Below, one piece after another: positions 19,917 through 28,650 of a DNA stretch of 64,000 nucleotides. The notes beneath the pieces are model-generated. The model made no database searches. It worked only from the letters and a program-made list of their open reading frames with translations, and was not told the origin of the DNA. The first letter of the stretch is position 1, and every line of letters starts with the position of its first letter. Position numbers and translations under genes: made by a program. Source of the stretch: Halococcus morrhuae DSM 1307 (GTDB lineage Archaea > Halobacteriota > Halobacteria > Halobacteriales > Halococcaceae); assembly GCF_000336695.1 (NCBI RefSeq), contig NZ_AOMC01000109.1, positions 27,340 to 91,339 on the forward strand. Direction: 5' to 3'.

Positions 19917-21200
19917 ATGACCGACGCAGAGGGGCGCGGGTTCGGTACGCGCTGCGTCCACGCCGGCCAGACGGCGGACGCGGCGACCGGTGCCCGTGCA
20001 CCGCCGCTCTACCAAACGACCTCCTACGCCTTCGAGGACGCCGATCGCGCCGCGGATCTCTACGCGCTCGACGCCGAGGGCGATGTCTATTCGCGGATCT
20101 CGAACCCCACGGTCCGAACCCTCGAAAACCGCCTGGCGGACCTCGAAAACGGCACCGATGCGCTCTGCACTGCATCGGGAATGGCCGCCCTCGACGCCGC
20201 GACGCTCGTCCTCGCCGGGACCGGCGACAACGTGGTGAGCGCCGCCTCTATCTACGGCGGCACGCACGCCTATCTCTCGAACACCGCCGCCCGCCGCGGC
20301 ATCGAAGCACGGTTCGTCGACACGCTCGATCCCGCGGCCTACGCTGACGCGATCGACGAGAACACGGCGTACGTCCACTGTGAGACGATCGGCAACCCCT
20401 CGCTCGTCACGCCGGATATCGGGGAAATCGCCGACGTGGCCCACGATCACGGCGTTCCGCTGCTCGTGGACAACACGTTCGCCACGCCAGCACTCTGTCG
20501 TCCGCTCGATCACGGCGCGGACCTCGTCTGGGAATCGACCACGAAGTGGCTCCACGGCGCGGGCACGACGATCGGCGGCGCGCTCGTCGACGGCGGCTCG
20601 TTCCCCTGGGCCGACCATCCCGAGAAATACCCCGAGATCGGCGGCGCAAACCCCGCCTTCCACGGCCTGAACTTCGCCGAGCAGTTCGGCGAGCGCGCGT
20701 TCACCGCCGCCGCCCGCCAGCGCAGCCTCCGCAGCCTCGGCGGGAGTCAGTCGCCATTCGACGCCTGGCTCACCCTCCAGGGGCTCGAAACCCTCCATCT
20801 CAGGATGGAGCGCCACGCCGAGAACGCCCTCCAAGTGGCCGAGTATCTCGACGACCACGACTCGGTCGCGTGGGTCGCCTATCCAGGGATCGAAGAGCAC
20901 GAAACACACGTGAACGCCCGCGAGTATCTCGACGGCGGGTTCGGCGGGATGATCGCGTTCGGGCTGTCAGGGGGGTACGAGGCCGGCAAGCGCCTCTGCG
21001 AGGACGTCGAACTCGCCAGTTTCCTGGCGAACGTTGGCGATGCGAAGACCCTCGTGATCCACCCGGCGAGCACGACCCATGCCCAGCTCTCGGAGGCCGA
21101 CCAGCGCGCCTCGGGTGTCACACCCGATCTCGTGCGGCTCTCGGTTGGGATCGAGGACGCGGCGGACATCGTCGCCGATCTGGGGGCGGCGATCGAATGA
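19917..21200 (+). CDS. metY: O-acetylhomoserine sulfhydrylase (aminocarboxypropyltransferase)
   Basis: A 427-residue Cys/Met-metabolism PLP enzyme that makes homocysteine (or cysteine-type products) from O-acetylhomoserine and sulfide. The characteristic features are the N-terminal TRCVHAGQ block, [13 protein letters not shown], and the PLP lysine K210 in [16 protein letters not shown]. The length of about 430 and the FNFAEQ-like region match MetY rather than cystathionine synthases (about 390). metX follows with a 4-base ATGA overlap and supplies the O-acetylated substrate, giving a two-step direct sulfhydrylation route to methionine. Confidence 0.93.
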   Translation: MTDAEGRGFGTRCVHAGQTADAATGARAPPLYQTTSYAFEDADRAADLYALDAEGDVYSRISNPTVRTLENRLADLENGTDALCTASGMAALDAATLVLAGTGDNVVSAASIYGGTHAYLSNTAARRGIEARFVDTLDPAAYADAIDENTAYVHCETIGNPSLVTPDIGEIADVAHDHGVPLLVDNTFATPALCRPLDHGADLVWESTTKWLHGAGTTIGGALVDGGSFPWADHPEKYPEIGGANPAFHGLNFAEQFGERAFTAAARQRSLRSLGGSQSPFDAWLTLQGLETLHLRMERHAENALQVAEYLDDHDSVAWVAYPGIEEHETHVNAREYLDGGFGGMIAFGLSGGYEAGKRLCEDVELASFLANVGDAKTLVIHPASTTHAQLSEADQRASGVTPDLVRLSVGIEDAADIVADLGAAIE

Positions 21201-22456
21201 CGACGCGCGACGTTCGCTCCCTCGGCGAGTTCACCTTCGAGTGTGGCGAGTCCATCCCGGAGCTCGAACTCGCTTACGAGACCCACGGCGAGTTCACCGG
21301 CGATAATGCCATACTGGTCTGTCACGCGCTCACCGGGAGCCATCATGTCGCACGCGTCGCGCGAAGCGCGACGGAACGGTCGAGCGGCTCGCCGCGAGAC
21401 GGTGGTGGGAGGGGCGGCGACTGGGCAACCGAAACGGACGGCCAGGCCCGCGCGTGGTGGGACGACATCGTCGGTCCGGGCAAGGCCATCGATACCACCG
21501 AGCAGTTCGTCGTCTGTGTGAACATTCCCGGTTCCTGCTACGGCTCGTCGGGACCCGCTTCGACGAACCCCGAGACCGGCGAACCCTACGGCACCGACTT
21601 CCCGCCGGTCACGGTCGCCGACTGGACGCGTGCCCAGCGCCGCCTGCTCGACGATCTCGGGATCACGACGCTCGCGGCGGTCGTCGGGGGGAGCGTCGGC
21701 GGGATGAACGTGCTCGAATGGATCAAGCGCTACCCTGACCGGGTCGAGCGCGCAGTCCCCGTGGCTGCGGCCGCCCGCCTCGACGCCCAGTGCGTCGCGC
21801 TCGACGGTATCGCCCGCCGCGCGATCACGACCGACGCGAACTGGGCGGGCGGCGACTACTATGGAGGGACCGAACCCGACGACGGCCTTGCACTCGCGCG
21901 CCAGCTCGGGCACTTGATGTATCTCTCGAAGGACTCGATGGCACGGAAGTTCGGCCGTCGGGCTGCCGGCCGCGACGCCGCCCGCGACGACTTCCCGGTC
22001 GACCCCGCAGCGGGCTTTTTCCCCTATCGCGACGTCGAGTCGTATCTCGACTACAACGCCGGGACGTTCGTCGATCGTTTCGACGCGAACAGCTATCTCT
22101 ATCTCACGCGCGCAATGGACGACTACGACCTCGCCGCCGGTCACACCTCGGATGCGGACGCGCTCCGGGCCTTCGACGGCGAGATACTCGTGATGAGCTT
22201 CACCGGCGACTGGCATTTCACGACCGAGCAGTCCGAGTCGCTCGCCGAGGCGTGTCGCACCGCGGGCGTCGACGTCGCCCACCACGTCGTCGACTCCGAT
22301 CACGGCCACGATGCCTTCCTGGTCGAGCCGGAGAACGTCGGTCCGCCGATCGCCGACTTCCTCGCCCACGGAACCGCCGGTCGCGCCGTGACCGACACCG
22401 GTACTGAGTCGGGCGAGGCGTTCGCACCCGTTCACGCCAGCCTGTTCGGCGATTGA
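21197..22456 (+). CDS. metX: Homoserine O-acetyltransferase
   Basis: A 419-residue alpha/beta hydrolase-fold acyltransferase that activates homoserine for MetY. The nucleophile elbow GGSVGG gives Ser166, and the oxyanion/NALTG-type motif is seen as CHALTGSH. The catalytic His lies in the C-terminal [10 protein letters not shown] block. A loop rich in Arg, Ser and Gly (about 51-82) after the LTGSH motif is longer than in most MetX proteins. The start overlaps the metY stop. Sequence alone does not settle whether acetyl-CoA or succinyl-CoA is used; haloarchaeal members are annotated as acetyltransferases. Confidence 0.93.
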   Translation: MTTRDVRSLGEFTFECGESIPELELAYETHGEFTGDNAILVCHALTGSHHVARVARSATERSSGSPRDGGGRGGDWATETDGQARAWWDDIVGPGKAIDTTEQFVVCVNIPGSCYGSSGPASTNPETGEPYGTDFPPVTVADWTRAQRRLLDDLGITTLAAVVGGSVGGMNVLEWIKRYPDRVERAVPVAAAARLDAQCVALDGIARRAITTDANWAGGDYYGGTEPDDGLALARQLGHLMYLSKDSMARKFGRRAAGRDAARDDFPVDPAAGFFPYRDVESYLDYNAGTFVDRFDANSYLYLTRAMDDYDLAAGHTSDADALRAFDGEILVMSFTGDWHFTTEQSESLAEACRTAGVDVAHHVVDSDHGHDAFLVEPENVGPPIADFLAHGTAGRAVTDTGTESGEAFAPVHASLFGD

Positions 22457-22457
22457 G

Positions 22458-23090
22458 TCAGTCGAGCCGCTCGGCGAGCAGTTCCTGCAACTCTTCCATC
22501 GATTCGACCACGGCGTCGCAGTGCGGTTCGACCGCCGGTTTCGGCTCGTAGCCAATAGCGAACCCCGCAGTCCGGAGCATCGGCAGGTCGTTCGCGCCGT
22601 CGCCGACGGCGATCGTCTCCTCGATGTCGATGCCGGCGTTGTTCGCCACCGCCCGGAGCGCATCGTCTTTCGTCCCCTCGACGAGCGGGCCGGCGACCTC
22701 GCCGGTGAGGCGTCGTTCCTCGAACTCGAGCTGGTTGGCGACGATCGCGTCGACGGGCGTTTCCGACCGTGCGAGCACGCTCTCGACGCCGCGGCCGAAC
22801 CCGCCCGTGACGATCGCGGTCACGACGCCGGCGTCGTTCAGGTCCCGGATCAGCTCGGCCGCCCCGGAGCGCAGCACGACGTTCTCGACACCCGCCTCGA
22901 CGCCCTCGACCGGGAGGCCTTCCAGCAACGAGACGCGTTCGCGGAGGCTCTCGGCGTACTCGATCTCGTCGTTCATCGCCCGCTCGGTGATCGTCGCCAT
23001 CTCCTCGGCGACGCCGTACTGTTCGCCGAGCAGCACGCTCATCTCCGAGTCCGAGAGGGTGCCGTCGAAGTCGAACGCGACCAGTTTCAT
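22458..23090 (-). CDS. serB: Phosphoserine phosphatase
   Basis: A 210-residue HAD-superfamily phosphatase, the last step of the phosphorylated serine pathway. The catalytic DFDGT motif has nucleophile D7 and acid D9. Motif II (VTGGFGRG), the motif III lysine region (EGTKDDALR) and motif IV GDGANDLPML are all present. It is convergent with metX (one base between stops) and divergent from serA, with only 111 bp between. A TATA-like element (23113-23119, minus strand) lies 23-29 bp before the start. The frame runs far upstream through serA, but that part is antisense shadow. Confidence 0.93.
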   Translation of the reverse strand: MKLVAFDFDGTLSDSEMSVLLGEQYGVAEEMATITERAMNDEIEYAESLRERVSLLEGLPVEGVEAGVENVVLRSGAAELIRDLNDAGVVTAIVTGGFGRGVESVLARSETPVDAIVANQLEFEERRLTGEVAGPLVEGTKDDALRAVANNAGIDIEETIAVGDGANDLPMLRTAGFAIGYEPKPAVEPHCDAVVESMEELQELLAERLD

Positions 23091-23169
23091 ACCCGCCCAT
23101 CGGCCCGCCGGGTTCAAAACGTTCGCATCCGTGCCGCCCGATCGGCCGGCGAGACGTGCCAGTGAGGAA

Positions 23170-23197
23170 AGGGTTAACCCTCCCGCGTCGGAGGGTT
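23170..23197. promoter_or_regulatory. Palindrome and hairpin at the serA promoter
   Basis: AGGGTTAACCCT (23170-23181) is a perfect 12-bp palindrome at the TATA position, 20-32 bp before the serA ATG. Its right half also forms a second perfect inverted repeat: AACCCTCC (23176-23183) with GGAGGGTT (23190-23197), spacer 6 bp, ending four bases before the start codon. The repeated AGGGTT half-sites suggest an operator in the shared serB/serA control region. Confidence 0.55.
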
Positions 23198-23201
23198 CGA
23201 C

Positions 23202-24788
23202 ATGAAGGTACTCGTCACGGACCCCATCGCCGAGCCGGGCCTCACGCGCCTGCGCGAGGCCGGCCACACCGTCGAAACGGCCTACGACGCCGAAGGTGAC
23301 GCCCTCCTCGAAGCGATCGCCGACGCGAGCGCGCTCGTCGTCCGCTCGGGCACCGAGGTCACGGCCGAGTTGCTCGATGCCGCCCCCGATCTCGCGATCG
23401 TCGGGCGGGCGGGCATCGGGGTCGACAACATCGACATCGACGCTGCCACCGAGCGGGGCGTCATCGTCGCCAACGCCCCCGAGGGCAACGTCCGCGCGGC
23501 CGCCGAGCACACCGTCGCGATGACGTTCGCCGCCGCGCGCTCGATCCCGCAGGCCCACGCCCGCCTCAAGGCTGGCGAGTGGGCCAAAGGCGACTATCTG
23601 GGGACGGAACTCGACGGCGCGACGCTCGGCATCGTCGGCTTCGGCCGCGTCGGCCAGGAGGTCGCGAAGAAACTCGACAGCCTCGGCATGGAGCTCGTCG
23701 CCTACGATCCCTACATCTCCGAGGAGCGCGCCGCGAACCTCGGAGCGGAGCTCGTCGAACTCGACGACTGCCTCGTGCGCGCGGACGTTCTGACGATGCA
23801 CACGCCGCTGACGCCCGAGACGGAGGATCTCATCGGTGAGGAGGAGTTGAACAGACTCGGCGACGGCTATCTCGTCAACTGCGCGCGCGGCGGCGTCGTC
23901 GACGAACGCGCGCTCGCGGCCGCCGTCGACGACGGGACGCTCGCCGGCGCGGCGATCGATGTCTTCACCGACGAACCGCTCGACGAAGACAGCCCGCTCC
24001 TGCGCGTCGACGACGTGATCGTGACGCCCCATCTCGGTGCGAGCACCCACGCTGCCCAGAAGAACGTCGCCACCGATATCGCCGACCAGGTGCTCTCGGC
24101 GATCCGCGGCGAGCCGGTGATGAACGCGCTCAACGCGCCCTCGATGGACGCGAGCGCGTTCCCCCGCGTCGAGCCGTATCTCGACATCGCCTCCACAGCA
24201 GGGAAAATCGCCACCCAACTGCTCGACGGGCGTGTCGAGGGCGTCGAGGTCACCTACGCCGGTGACATCGCTGGCGAGGAGGTCGATCTCGTGACCGCGA
24301 GCGCGCTCCAGGGTGTGTTCGAGCCGCTCGAATGGCAGGTCAACGCCGTCAACGCGCCGCGCATCGCCGAGGAGCGCGGCATCGACGTGACCGAATCGAA
24401 GACCCACACCGCCGCCGATTTCCAGTCGCTCGTGACCGTCACGGTCCAGAACGGCGGCACGGAGATCGGCGTCTGCGGAACGCTGTTCGCCGGCGAGGAT
24501 CCGCGCATCGTCCGTATCGACGGCTTCCGTGTCGACGCGATCCCGTCGGGCCACATGCTCGTCGCGCGCAACGAGGACACGCCCGGTCTGATCGGTTTCA
24601 TCGGCACGGTCCTCGGCGATGCGGACGTCAACATCGCGGGCATGTTCAATGCCCGCGAGACGATCGGCGGCGAGGCGCTGTCGGTCTACAACCTCGACGA
24701 ACCCGTCACCGACGAGCTGCGCGACCGCCTCGAAGCCGACGAGCGCGTCATCGATACGACCTATATCGCGCTCAACGGCACGGAGTAG
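23202..24788 (+). CDS. serA: D-3-phosphoglycerate dehydrogenase
   Basis: A 528-residue long-form enzyme that oxidises 3-phosphoglycerate to 3-phosphohydroxypyruvate with NAD+. Substrate-domain segments flank a Rossmann fold with GIVGFGRVGQEVAK (about 143-156). The catalytic Arg lies in NCARGGVVDE, and the Glu and His follow downstream (VTPHLGAST). An intervening ASB-type domain (about 310-450) is followed by a C-terminal ACT domain (HMLVARNEDTPGLIGF ..., about 450-528), the usual site of serine feedback. It is divergent from serB, with palindromes at its promoter. Confidence 0.96.
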   Translation: MKVLVTDPIAEPGLTRLREAGHTVETAYDAEGDALLEAIADASALVVRSGTEVTAELLDAAPDLAIVGRAGIGVDNIDIDAATERGVIVANAPEGNVRAAAEHTVAMTFAAARSIPQAHARLKAGEWAKGDYLGTELDGATLGIVGFGRVGQEVAKKLDSLGMELVAYDPYISEERAANLGAELVELDDCLVRADVLTMHTPLTPETEDLIGEEELNRLGDGYLVNCARGGVVDERALAAAVDDGTLAGAAIDVFTDEPLDEDSPLLRVDDVIVTPHLGASTHAAQKNVATDIADQVLSAIRGEPVMNALNAPSMDASAFPRVEPYLDIASTAGKIATQLLDGRVEGVEVTYAGDIAGEEVDLVTASALQGVFEPLEWQVNAVNAPRIAEERGIDVTESKTHTAADFQSLVTVTVQNGGTEIGVCGTLFAGEDPRIVRIDGFRVDAIPSGHMLVARNEDTPGLIGFIGTVLGDADVNIAGMFNARETIGGEALSVYNLDEPVTDELRDRLEADERVIDTTYIALNGTE

Positions 24789-24800
24789 TTCTCGACCACA

Positions 24801-24810
24801 ACTATATAAT
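24801..24810 (+). promoter_or_regulatory. Strong TATA box of the nhaC unit
   Basis: ACTATATAAT lies 26-35 bp upstream of the ATG at 24836 and is the best TATA match on the plus strand. Confidence 0.7.
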
Positions 24811-24835
24811 GGTCGTTCTGTGTAGTGCTTGAAGT

Positions 24836-26407
24836 ATGAGCACTGACGGGGGGAGCCCCGGCGATCCGACCGACGAGTACGACGAGGGATTGGCCGACAG
24901 CAGCGACGACGAGCGCAGCATCGAGTTCTACGGCGGGCGCTGGCTGAGCGCGCTCCCGCTCGCGATCTTCGTCGTCTGGGCGGTCTTCCAGAGCGGCGTC
25001 CTCCAGATCGGCGACACGCAGGGGTTGGTCGCGGGGATGCTCGTCGCCCTCATCATCGGGATGTTCTTCGCCAAGGGCGACTGGAAGCAGTACGCGAACA
25101 CGATCTTCGAGGGGATGACTCAACCCGTGGCGGCGACGGCCATCGTCGCGTGGCTGTGGGCGGGCATGTTCGCCGACACCCTCCAGGCCGGCGGGTTCGT
25201 CGACGGCCTCATCTGGGCGGCGACCGCCCTCGACATCGGTGCGACGCTGTTCCCGGCGGCGGCCTACATCCTCGCGGGCCTGCTCGCGACCGGTATCGGT
25301 ACCGGCTACGGCACGGTCGTCGCGTTCACGACGCTGTTCTTCCCGGCAGGCGTGCTGCTCGGCGCGAACCCGGTGCTCACGTTCGCGGCGATCCTCTCGG
25401 GGGCGGTCTTCGGCGACAACCTCGCGCCAGTGAGCGACACGACGATCGTCAGCGCCGTCACACAGGATTCGGACATCGGCGGCGTCGTCTCCTCACGCTT
25501 CAAGTACGCTGCCGTCGCGGCGATCATCGCGCTCCCGGCCTACATCGTCGCCGGGAGCCTGATGGACGGCGTCGACGTCGCCCAGCAGGCCGGCGGCCTG
25601 CTCACCGAGAACAGCAACCCGCTCGGTCTCGTCCATCTCCTTTCGGTCGCGGTCGTCATCGGCACCGCGATCCGCGGTCGCCACATCGTCGAAGCGATCT
25701 CGTGGGGACTGATCACCTCGGCAGTCCTGAACGTCGTCACCGGCCTGGCGAGCGTGAGCGACATGCTTGTCTTCCAGGCACCGCAGAACTCCGGCATCGC
25801 CCAGTCGCTTTCGGGCCTCCCGTTCATCGAACTCGTCCAGAGCTCGGAGACGGGCGTCGCCGGCAGCATCTACAGCGGTGCGGTCGGTTTCTTCCCGCTG
25901 ATCGTCCTCACGCTCCTGATCGTCGCCGGCGCGCAGATCCTCGTCCGCGGCGGCGGTTTCGAGGCGATGCAGGACTTCCTGCTCGGATCGGTCGCGACGA
26001 GCCTCCGCCGGGCCGAGATGACGATGGTGCTCGGCACCGCCGCGATCAACGCGATGATCACGATCAACACGGCCGCCGAGATCGCCATCGCGCCGTACAT
26101 CGCCCGCATCGGCGAGCGGTTCAACATCAACGGCTACCGCCGCGCGAACATCCTCGACGCGAACACCTCGGCGCTCGGCTACATCTTCCCGTGGGGCGGC
26201 GGCCTGCTCGCGGGCTACACCGCCATGCTGGGACTACCCGAGCAGTACAGCTGGTTCACCCAGTCGATGCTGGTCAACCCGGCGGAGGTTTGGCCGTTCG
26301 TCTTCCACGGCTGGCTGCTGTTTTTCGTCTTCATCGTCGCCGCCCTGACCGGCTTCGGGCTCGAATACACGTCCGACCGCGAGACGGGTGAGGTGGCACG
26401 CGTATGA
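24836..26407 (+). CDS. nhaC: Na+/H+ antiporter, NhaC family
   Basis: A 523-residue transporter with about 11-12 membrane helices after an acidic cytoplasmic N-terminus of some 35 residues. Family features are the small-residue motif around GIGTGYGTVVAF, the GDNLAPVSDTT block with acidic and polar residues in a helix, and the C-terminal GYIFPWGGGLLAG segment. It probably exports Na+ in exchange for protons, important in a salt-loving cell. A strong TATA box precedes it. A small TRAM-like protein gene overlaps its stop by four bases. Confidence 0.9.
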   Translation: MSTDGGSPGDPTDEYDEGLADSSDDERSIEFYGGRWLSALPLAIFVVWAVFQSGVLQIGDTQGLVAGMLVALIIGMFFAKGDWKQYANTIFEGMTQPVAATAIVAWLWAGMFADTLQAGGFVDGLIWAATALDIGATLFPAAAYILAGLLATGIGTGYGTVVAFTTLFFPAGVLLGANPVLTFAAILSGAVFGDNLAPVSDTTIVSAVTQDSDIGGVVSSRFKYAAVAAIIALPAYIVAGSLMDGVDVAQQAGGLLTENSNPLGLVHLLSVAVVIGTAIRGRHIVEAISWGLITSAVLNVVTGLASVSDMLVFQAPQNSGIAQSLSGLPFIELVQSSETGVAGSIYSGAVGFFPLIVLTLLIVAGAQILVRGGGFEAMQDFLLGSVATSLRRAEMTMVLGTAAINAMITINTAAEIAIAPYIARIGERFNINGYRRANILDANTSALGYIFPWGGGLLAGYTAMLGLPEQYSWFTQSMLVNPAEVWPFVFHGWLLFFVFIVAALTGFGLEYTSDRETGEVARV

Positions 26408-26670
26408 GCCGTCTCGCCGCGTTCACCGAGGGACTCGAATTCCGGACGAACAAGCCGAGTTTCGATCCCGGCACGGAGTTCCGGGCGTTCGTCACCGGCT
26501 ACGAGAACGGAACCGCGCTCGTCCGCCTCGGCGACAGCGTGCTCCAGATTTCGGACGCCCCGCCGAACCTGCTCGACACGCAGGTGCCCGTCCGCGTCGA
26601 ATCGTTCGACGACAACGATCACACGGGACAGGCGTCGCTGCTCGACGGCTTCGACGACGAAGAGAACTGA
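26404..26670 (+). CDS. Small TRAM/OB-fold-like protein behind nhaC
   Basis: An 88-residue protein whose central part (about 24-70: EFRAFVTGYENGTALVRLGDSVLQISD ... VPVRVESFDD) has the beta-barrel pattern of TRAM domains, which bind RNA in many haloarchaeal small proteins. The ATG overlaps the nhaC stop (ATGA), so translation is probably coupled. Whether it acts on nhaC mRNA or is simply co-expressed is unknown. Confidence 0.7.
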   Translation: MSRLAAFTEGLEFRTNKPSFDPGTEFRAFVTGYENGTALVRLGDSVLQISDAPPNLLDTQVPVRVESFDDNDHTGQASLLDGFDDEEN

Positions 26671-26703
26671 GCAGTCAGTTGGGAGCGATTCGAGCGTGTG
26701 CGC

Positions 26704-26868
26704 TCACTCGCGCGCGAGTTTTTCGTAGGTTTCCGCTTGGATTTCGCGATTGATCTCGGCGAGTCGCAGCACTGCTTCGCGTCGCTCGGCTTCGGATTCT
26801 GCGTTCCGGACCCGTTCACGGAGTTCGGCACGCTCGTCCCGGTAGCTCGATGGAGTGGTCTGTGCCAT
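26704..26868 (-). CDS. 54-residue helical protein next to the Doc toxin (possible antitoxin)
   Basis: A short gene encoding 54 residues, beginning MAQTTPSSYRDERAELRE and ending YEKLARE. After residue 9 it is almost entirely a charged amphipathic helix (many Glu/Arg), so a coiled coil is likely. It starts 32 bp after the stop of the Doc-like gene, on the same strand. Position and size suggest an antitoxin or accessory partner, but the sequence does not look like Phd and lies downstream rather than upstream of the toxin. Confidence 0.55.
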   Translation of the reverse strand: MAQTTPSSYRDERAELRERVRNAESEAERREAVLRLAEINREIQAETYEKLARE

Positions 26869-26900
26869 CCTCTCGCTCGTCGATACGTCGGCCCCGGTAT

Positions 26901-27302
26901 TTACTCTTCGGCTTCATGAGCATGCTCGCGGCAATACGCGATGACACCACTCATGTCGACGTTCCGTTCGTCCGTCGCAAAACGCTTGAGGATGGCACGA
27001 ACGTCGTCTCCGTGATCGAATTCGTAGCCATTTATGTCGTAGATAACCTCCGCCGTATTCAACGCCGTGCGCTTGTTCCCGTCCACGAACGGGTGTTCGG
27101 CGGCGAGCAGTCGCATGAGGTGTGCCGCCGTTTCGTGGACCGTGTCGGGCGCTTCGCCGAAATAGCCCTCCGAAACGTAGATCAGCGCTGATTCGACGGT
27201 TTCGGGCGAGCGCACGCCGGCTTCGGTTTCGCGATCGCTCACGACGACTGCCTCGTGGATGGCGAGAACGTCTTCGACCGTCGGATAGACGAGGTCGGCC
27301 AT
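26901..27302 (-). CDS. doc: Doc-type toxin of the Fic superfamily
   Basis: A 133-residue Fic-fold protein. The core motif HPFVDGNKR (residues 70-78) is the Doc variant, with Lys where AMP-transferring Fic proteins have Gly. Doc of phage P1 is a kinase that phosphorylates and inactivates elongation factor Tu; the archaeal target would be aEF-1A, by analogy only. The gene starts 6 bp after the thrC stop, with no Phd-like antitoxin in front. A 54-residue helical protein gene follows. It may be an active toxin, a decayed module or a domesticated enzyme. Confidence 0.85.
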   Translation of the reverse strand: MADLVYPTVEDVLAIHEAVVVSDRETEAGVRSPETVESALIYVSEGYFGEAPDTVHETAAHLMRLLAAEHPFVDGNKRTALNTAEVIYDINGYEFDHGDDVRAILKRFATDERNVDMSGVIAYCREHAHEAEE

Positions 27303-27308
27303 CGGTAC

Positions 27309-28562
27309 CTAGCCGCTCAGATGGTCGAGGATCGCCTCGGTGTCGTTCGCCACCGGTTCCGGCTCGGCCCCCGCGGCGGCGGCCGCGTCGGGGTCCTTCA
27401 GCAGGTGGCCGGTCGTCAGGCAAACCACGTCCTCACCGTCGTCGACGACGCCCTCCTCGCGGAGTTTGCGCAGGCCGGCGACGCTGGCCGCGCTCGCGGG
27501 TTCGACGCCGACGCCCTCCTCGGCGAGCGCGCGCTGGGCGTCGGTGATCGCGTCGTCGGCGACCGCGACCGCGGTGCCGCCGGTCGCCCGGATGCCGGGG
27601 AGGGCCTTCGGCGCGTTGACCGGGTTGCCGATCCGGATGGCCGTCGCGCGCGTCTCGACGTCCTCCCAGCGTTCGGTGTCCTCGTAGCCCTCCTCGATGG
27701 CCTCGACCATCGGTGCGGCCCCCGCGGCCTGGACGCCGGTCAGCATCGGCACCTCGTCCTCGGCGAGCGCGCCCGCCCGGACGAGTTCGCGGAAGGCCTT
27801 GTAGAGTGCCGCCGTGTTGCCGGCGTTGCCGACCGGGAGGACGATGCGGTCCGGGAACCGCCCGTACTCGTCGCGAAACGTTTCGAGGATCTCGAAGCCG
27901 ATCGTCTTCTGGCCTTCCAGGCGGAAGGGATTGAGCGAGTTGAGCAGGTAGGCCTCGCCGCGGTCGGCGAGTTCGCTCACGATGTCGAGGCAGGCGTCGA
28001 AGTTGCCGTCGACTTCGAGGATGCGTGCACCGTGGAGGGCGGCCTGGGCCACCTTGCCGGCGGCGACCTTGCCAGCCGGGAGCAAGACGAGCGTCTCCAG
28101 GCCGGCGCGTCCGCCGTAGGCCGCGAGCGCCGCGCTCGTGTTGCCCGTCGAGGCACAGGCCAGCCGCGAGACGCCGAGCTCCTCGGCGACGCGAACCCCG
28201 ACGGTCATCCCCCGATCCTTGAAGCTGCCCGTCGGGTTCATCCCCTCGTGTTTGATGCGCAGGCTCCGTACTCCGACGTCCGCTTCGAGCCGGGGGACCT
28301 CGTGCAGCGGCGTGTCACCCTCGGGCAGCGAGACACCGTGATCGAAGGGCAACGCCGCGTCGTAGCGCCAGACGCCGCGACCCGAAAACTCCTCGAACGT
28401 CGGATACTGCTCGTAGCGCGCTTCGAGCAGCCCGCCGCAGTCGGGACAGCGGTAGGTCGGTTCGTCGAACGGGGCGAGCTGTTCGCCACACTCGATGCAG
28501 GCGAGCCAGACACCGTCGTCGGCGCAGTCGGGCGCGGCCGCGGCGAGGCTGAGGTCGGACAT
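27309..28562 (-). CDS. thrC: Threonine synthase
   Basis: A 417-residue PLP enzyme converting O-phosphohomoserine to threonine. The N-terminus has a zinc-ribbon-like Cys set (C22, C25, C39, C42). The PLP lysine is K115 in NPTGSFKDRGM, and the phosphate-binding glycine loop (LPVGNAGNTAALYKAF) is present. The frame extends 17 codons upstream, but ATG 28562 sits 23-30 bp after a TATA-like TTTTGCC element. A Doc-type toxin gene follows after only 6 bp. It is divergent from the HtrA gene. Confidence 0.94.
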   Translation of the reverse strand: MSDLSLAAAAPDCADDGVWLACIECGEQLAPFDEPTYRCPDCGGLLEARYEQYPTFEEFSGRGVWRYDAALPFDHGVSLPEGDTPLHEVPRLEADVGVRSLRIKHEGMNPTGSFKDRGMTVGVRVAEELGVSRLACASTGNTSAALAAYGGRAGLETLVLLPAGKVAAGKVAQAALHGARILEVDGNFDACLDIVSELADRGEAYLLNSLNPFRLEGQKTIGFEILETFRDEYGRFPDRIVLPVGNAGNTAALYKAFRELVRAGALAEDEVPMLTGVQAAGAAPMVEAIEEGYEDTERWEDVETRATAIRIGNPVNAPKALPGIRATGGTAVAVADDAITDAQRALAEEGVGVEPASAASVAGLRKLREEGVVDDGEDVVCLTTGHLLKDPDAAAAAGAEPEPVANDTEAILDHLSG

Positions 28563-28605
28563 GTGCGCGCCTCGGGGGCTGTGGGCAAAAGTCGGCTGGT
28601 TCGCA

Positions 28606-28650
28606 CACCACAAGCGTGGTGCTTACCCACGCGTGGCCACAACGCCACGC
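28606..28650. promoter_or_regulatory. Two inverted repeats in front of the HtrA gene
   Basis: CACCAC (28606-28611) and GTGGTG (28616-28621) form a 6-bp stem with a 4-bp spacer, just before a TATA-like GCTTACCC. GCGTGGC (28631-28637) and GCCACGC (28644-28650) form a 7-bp stem ending at the base before the HtrA ATG. Together they fill the thrC/HtrA divergent gap and could control either gene. Confidence 0.45.
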
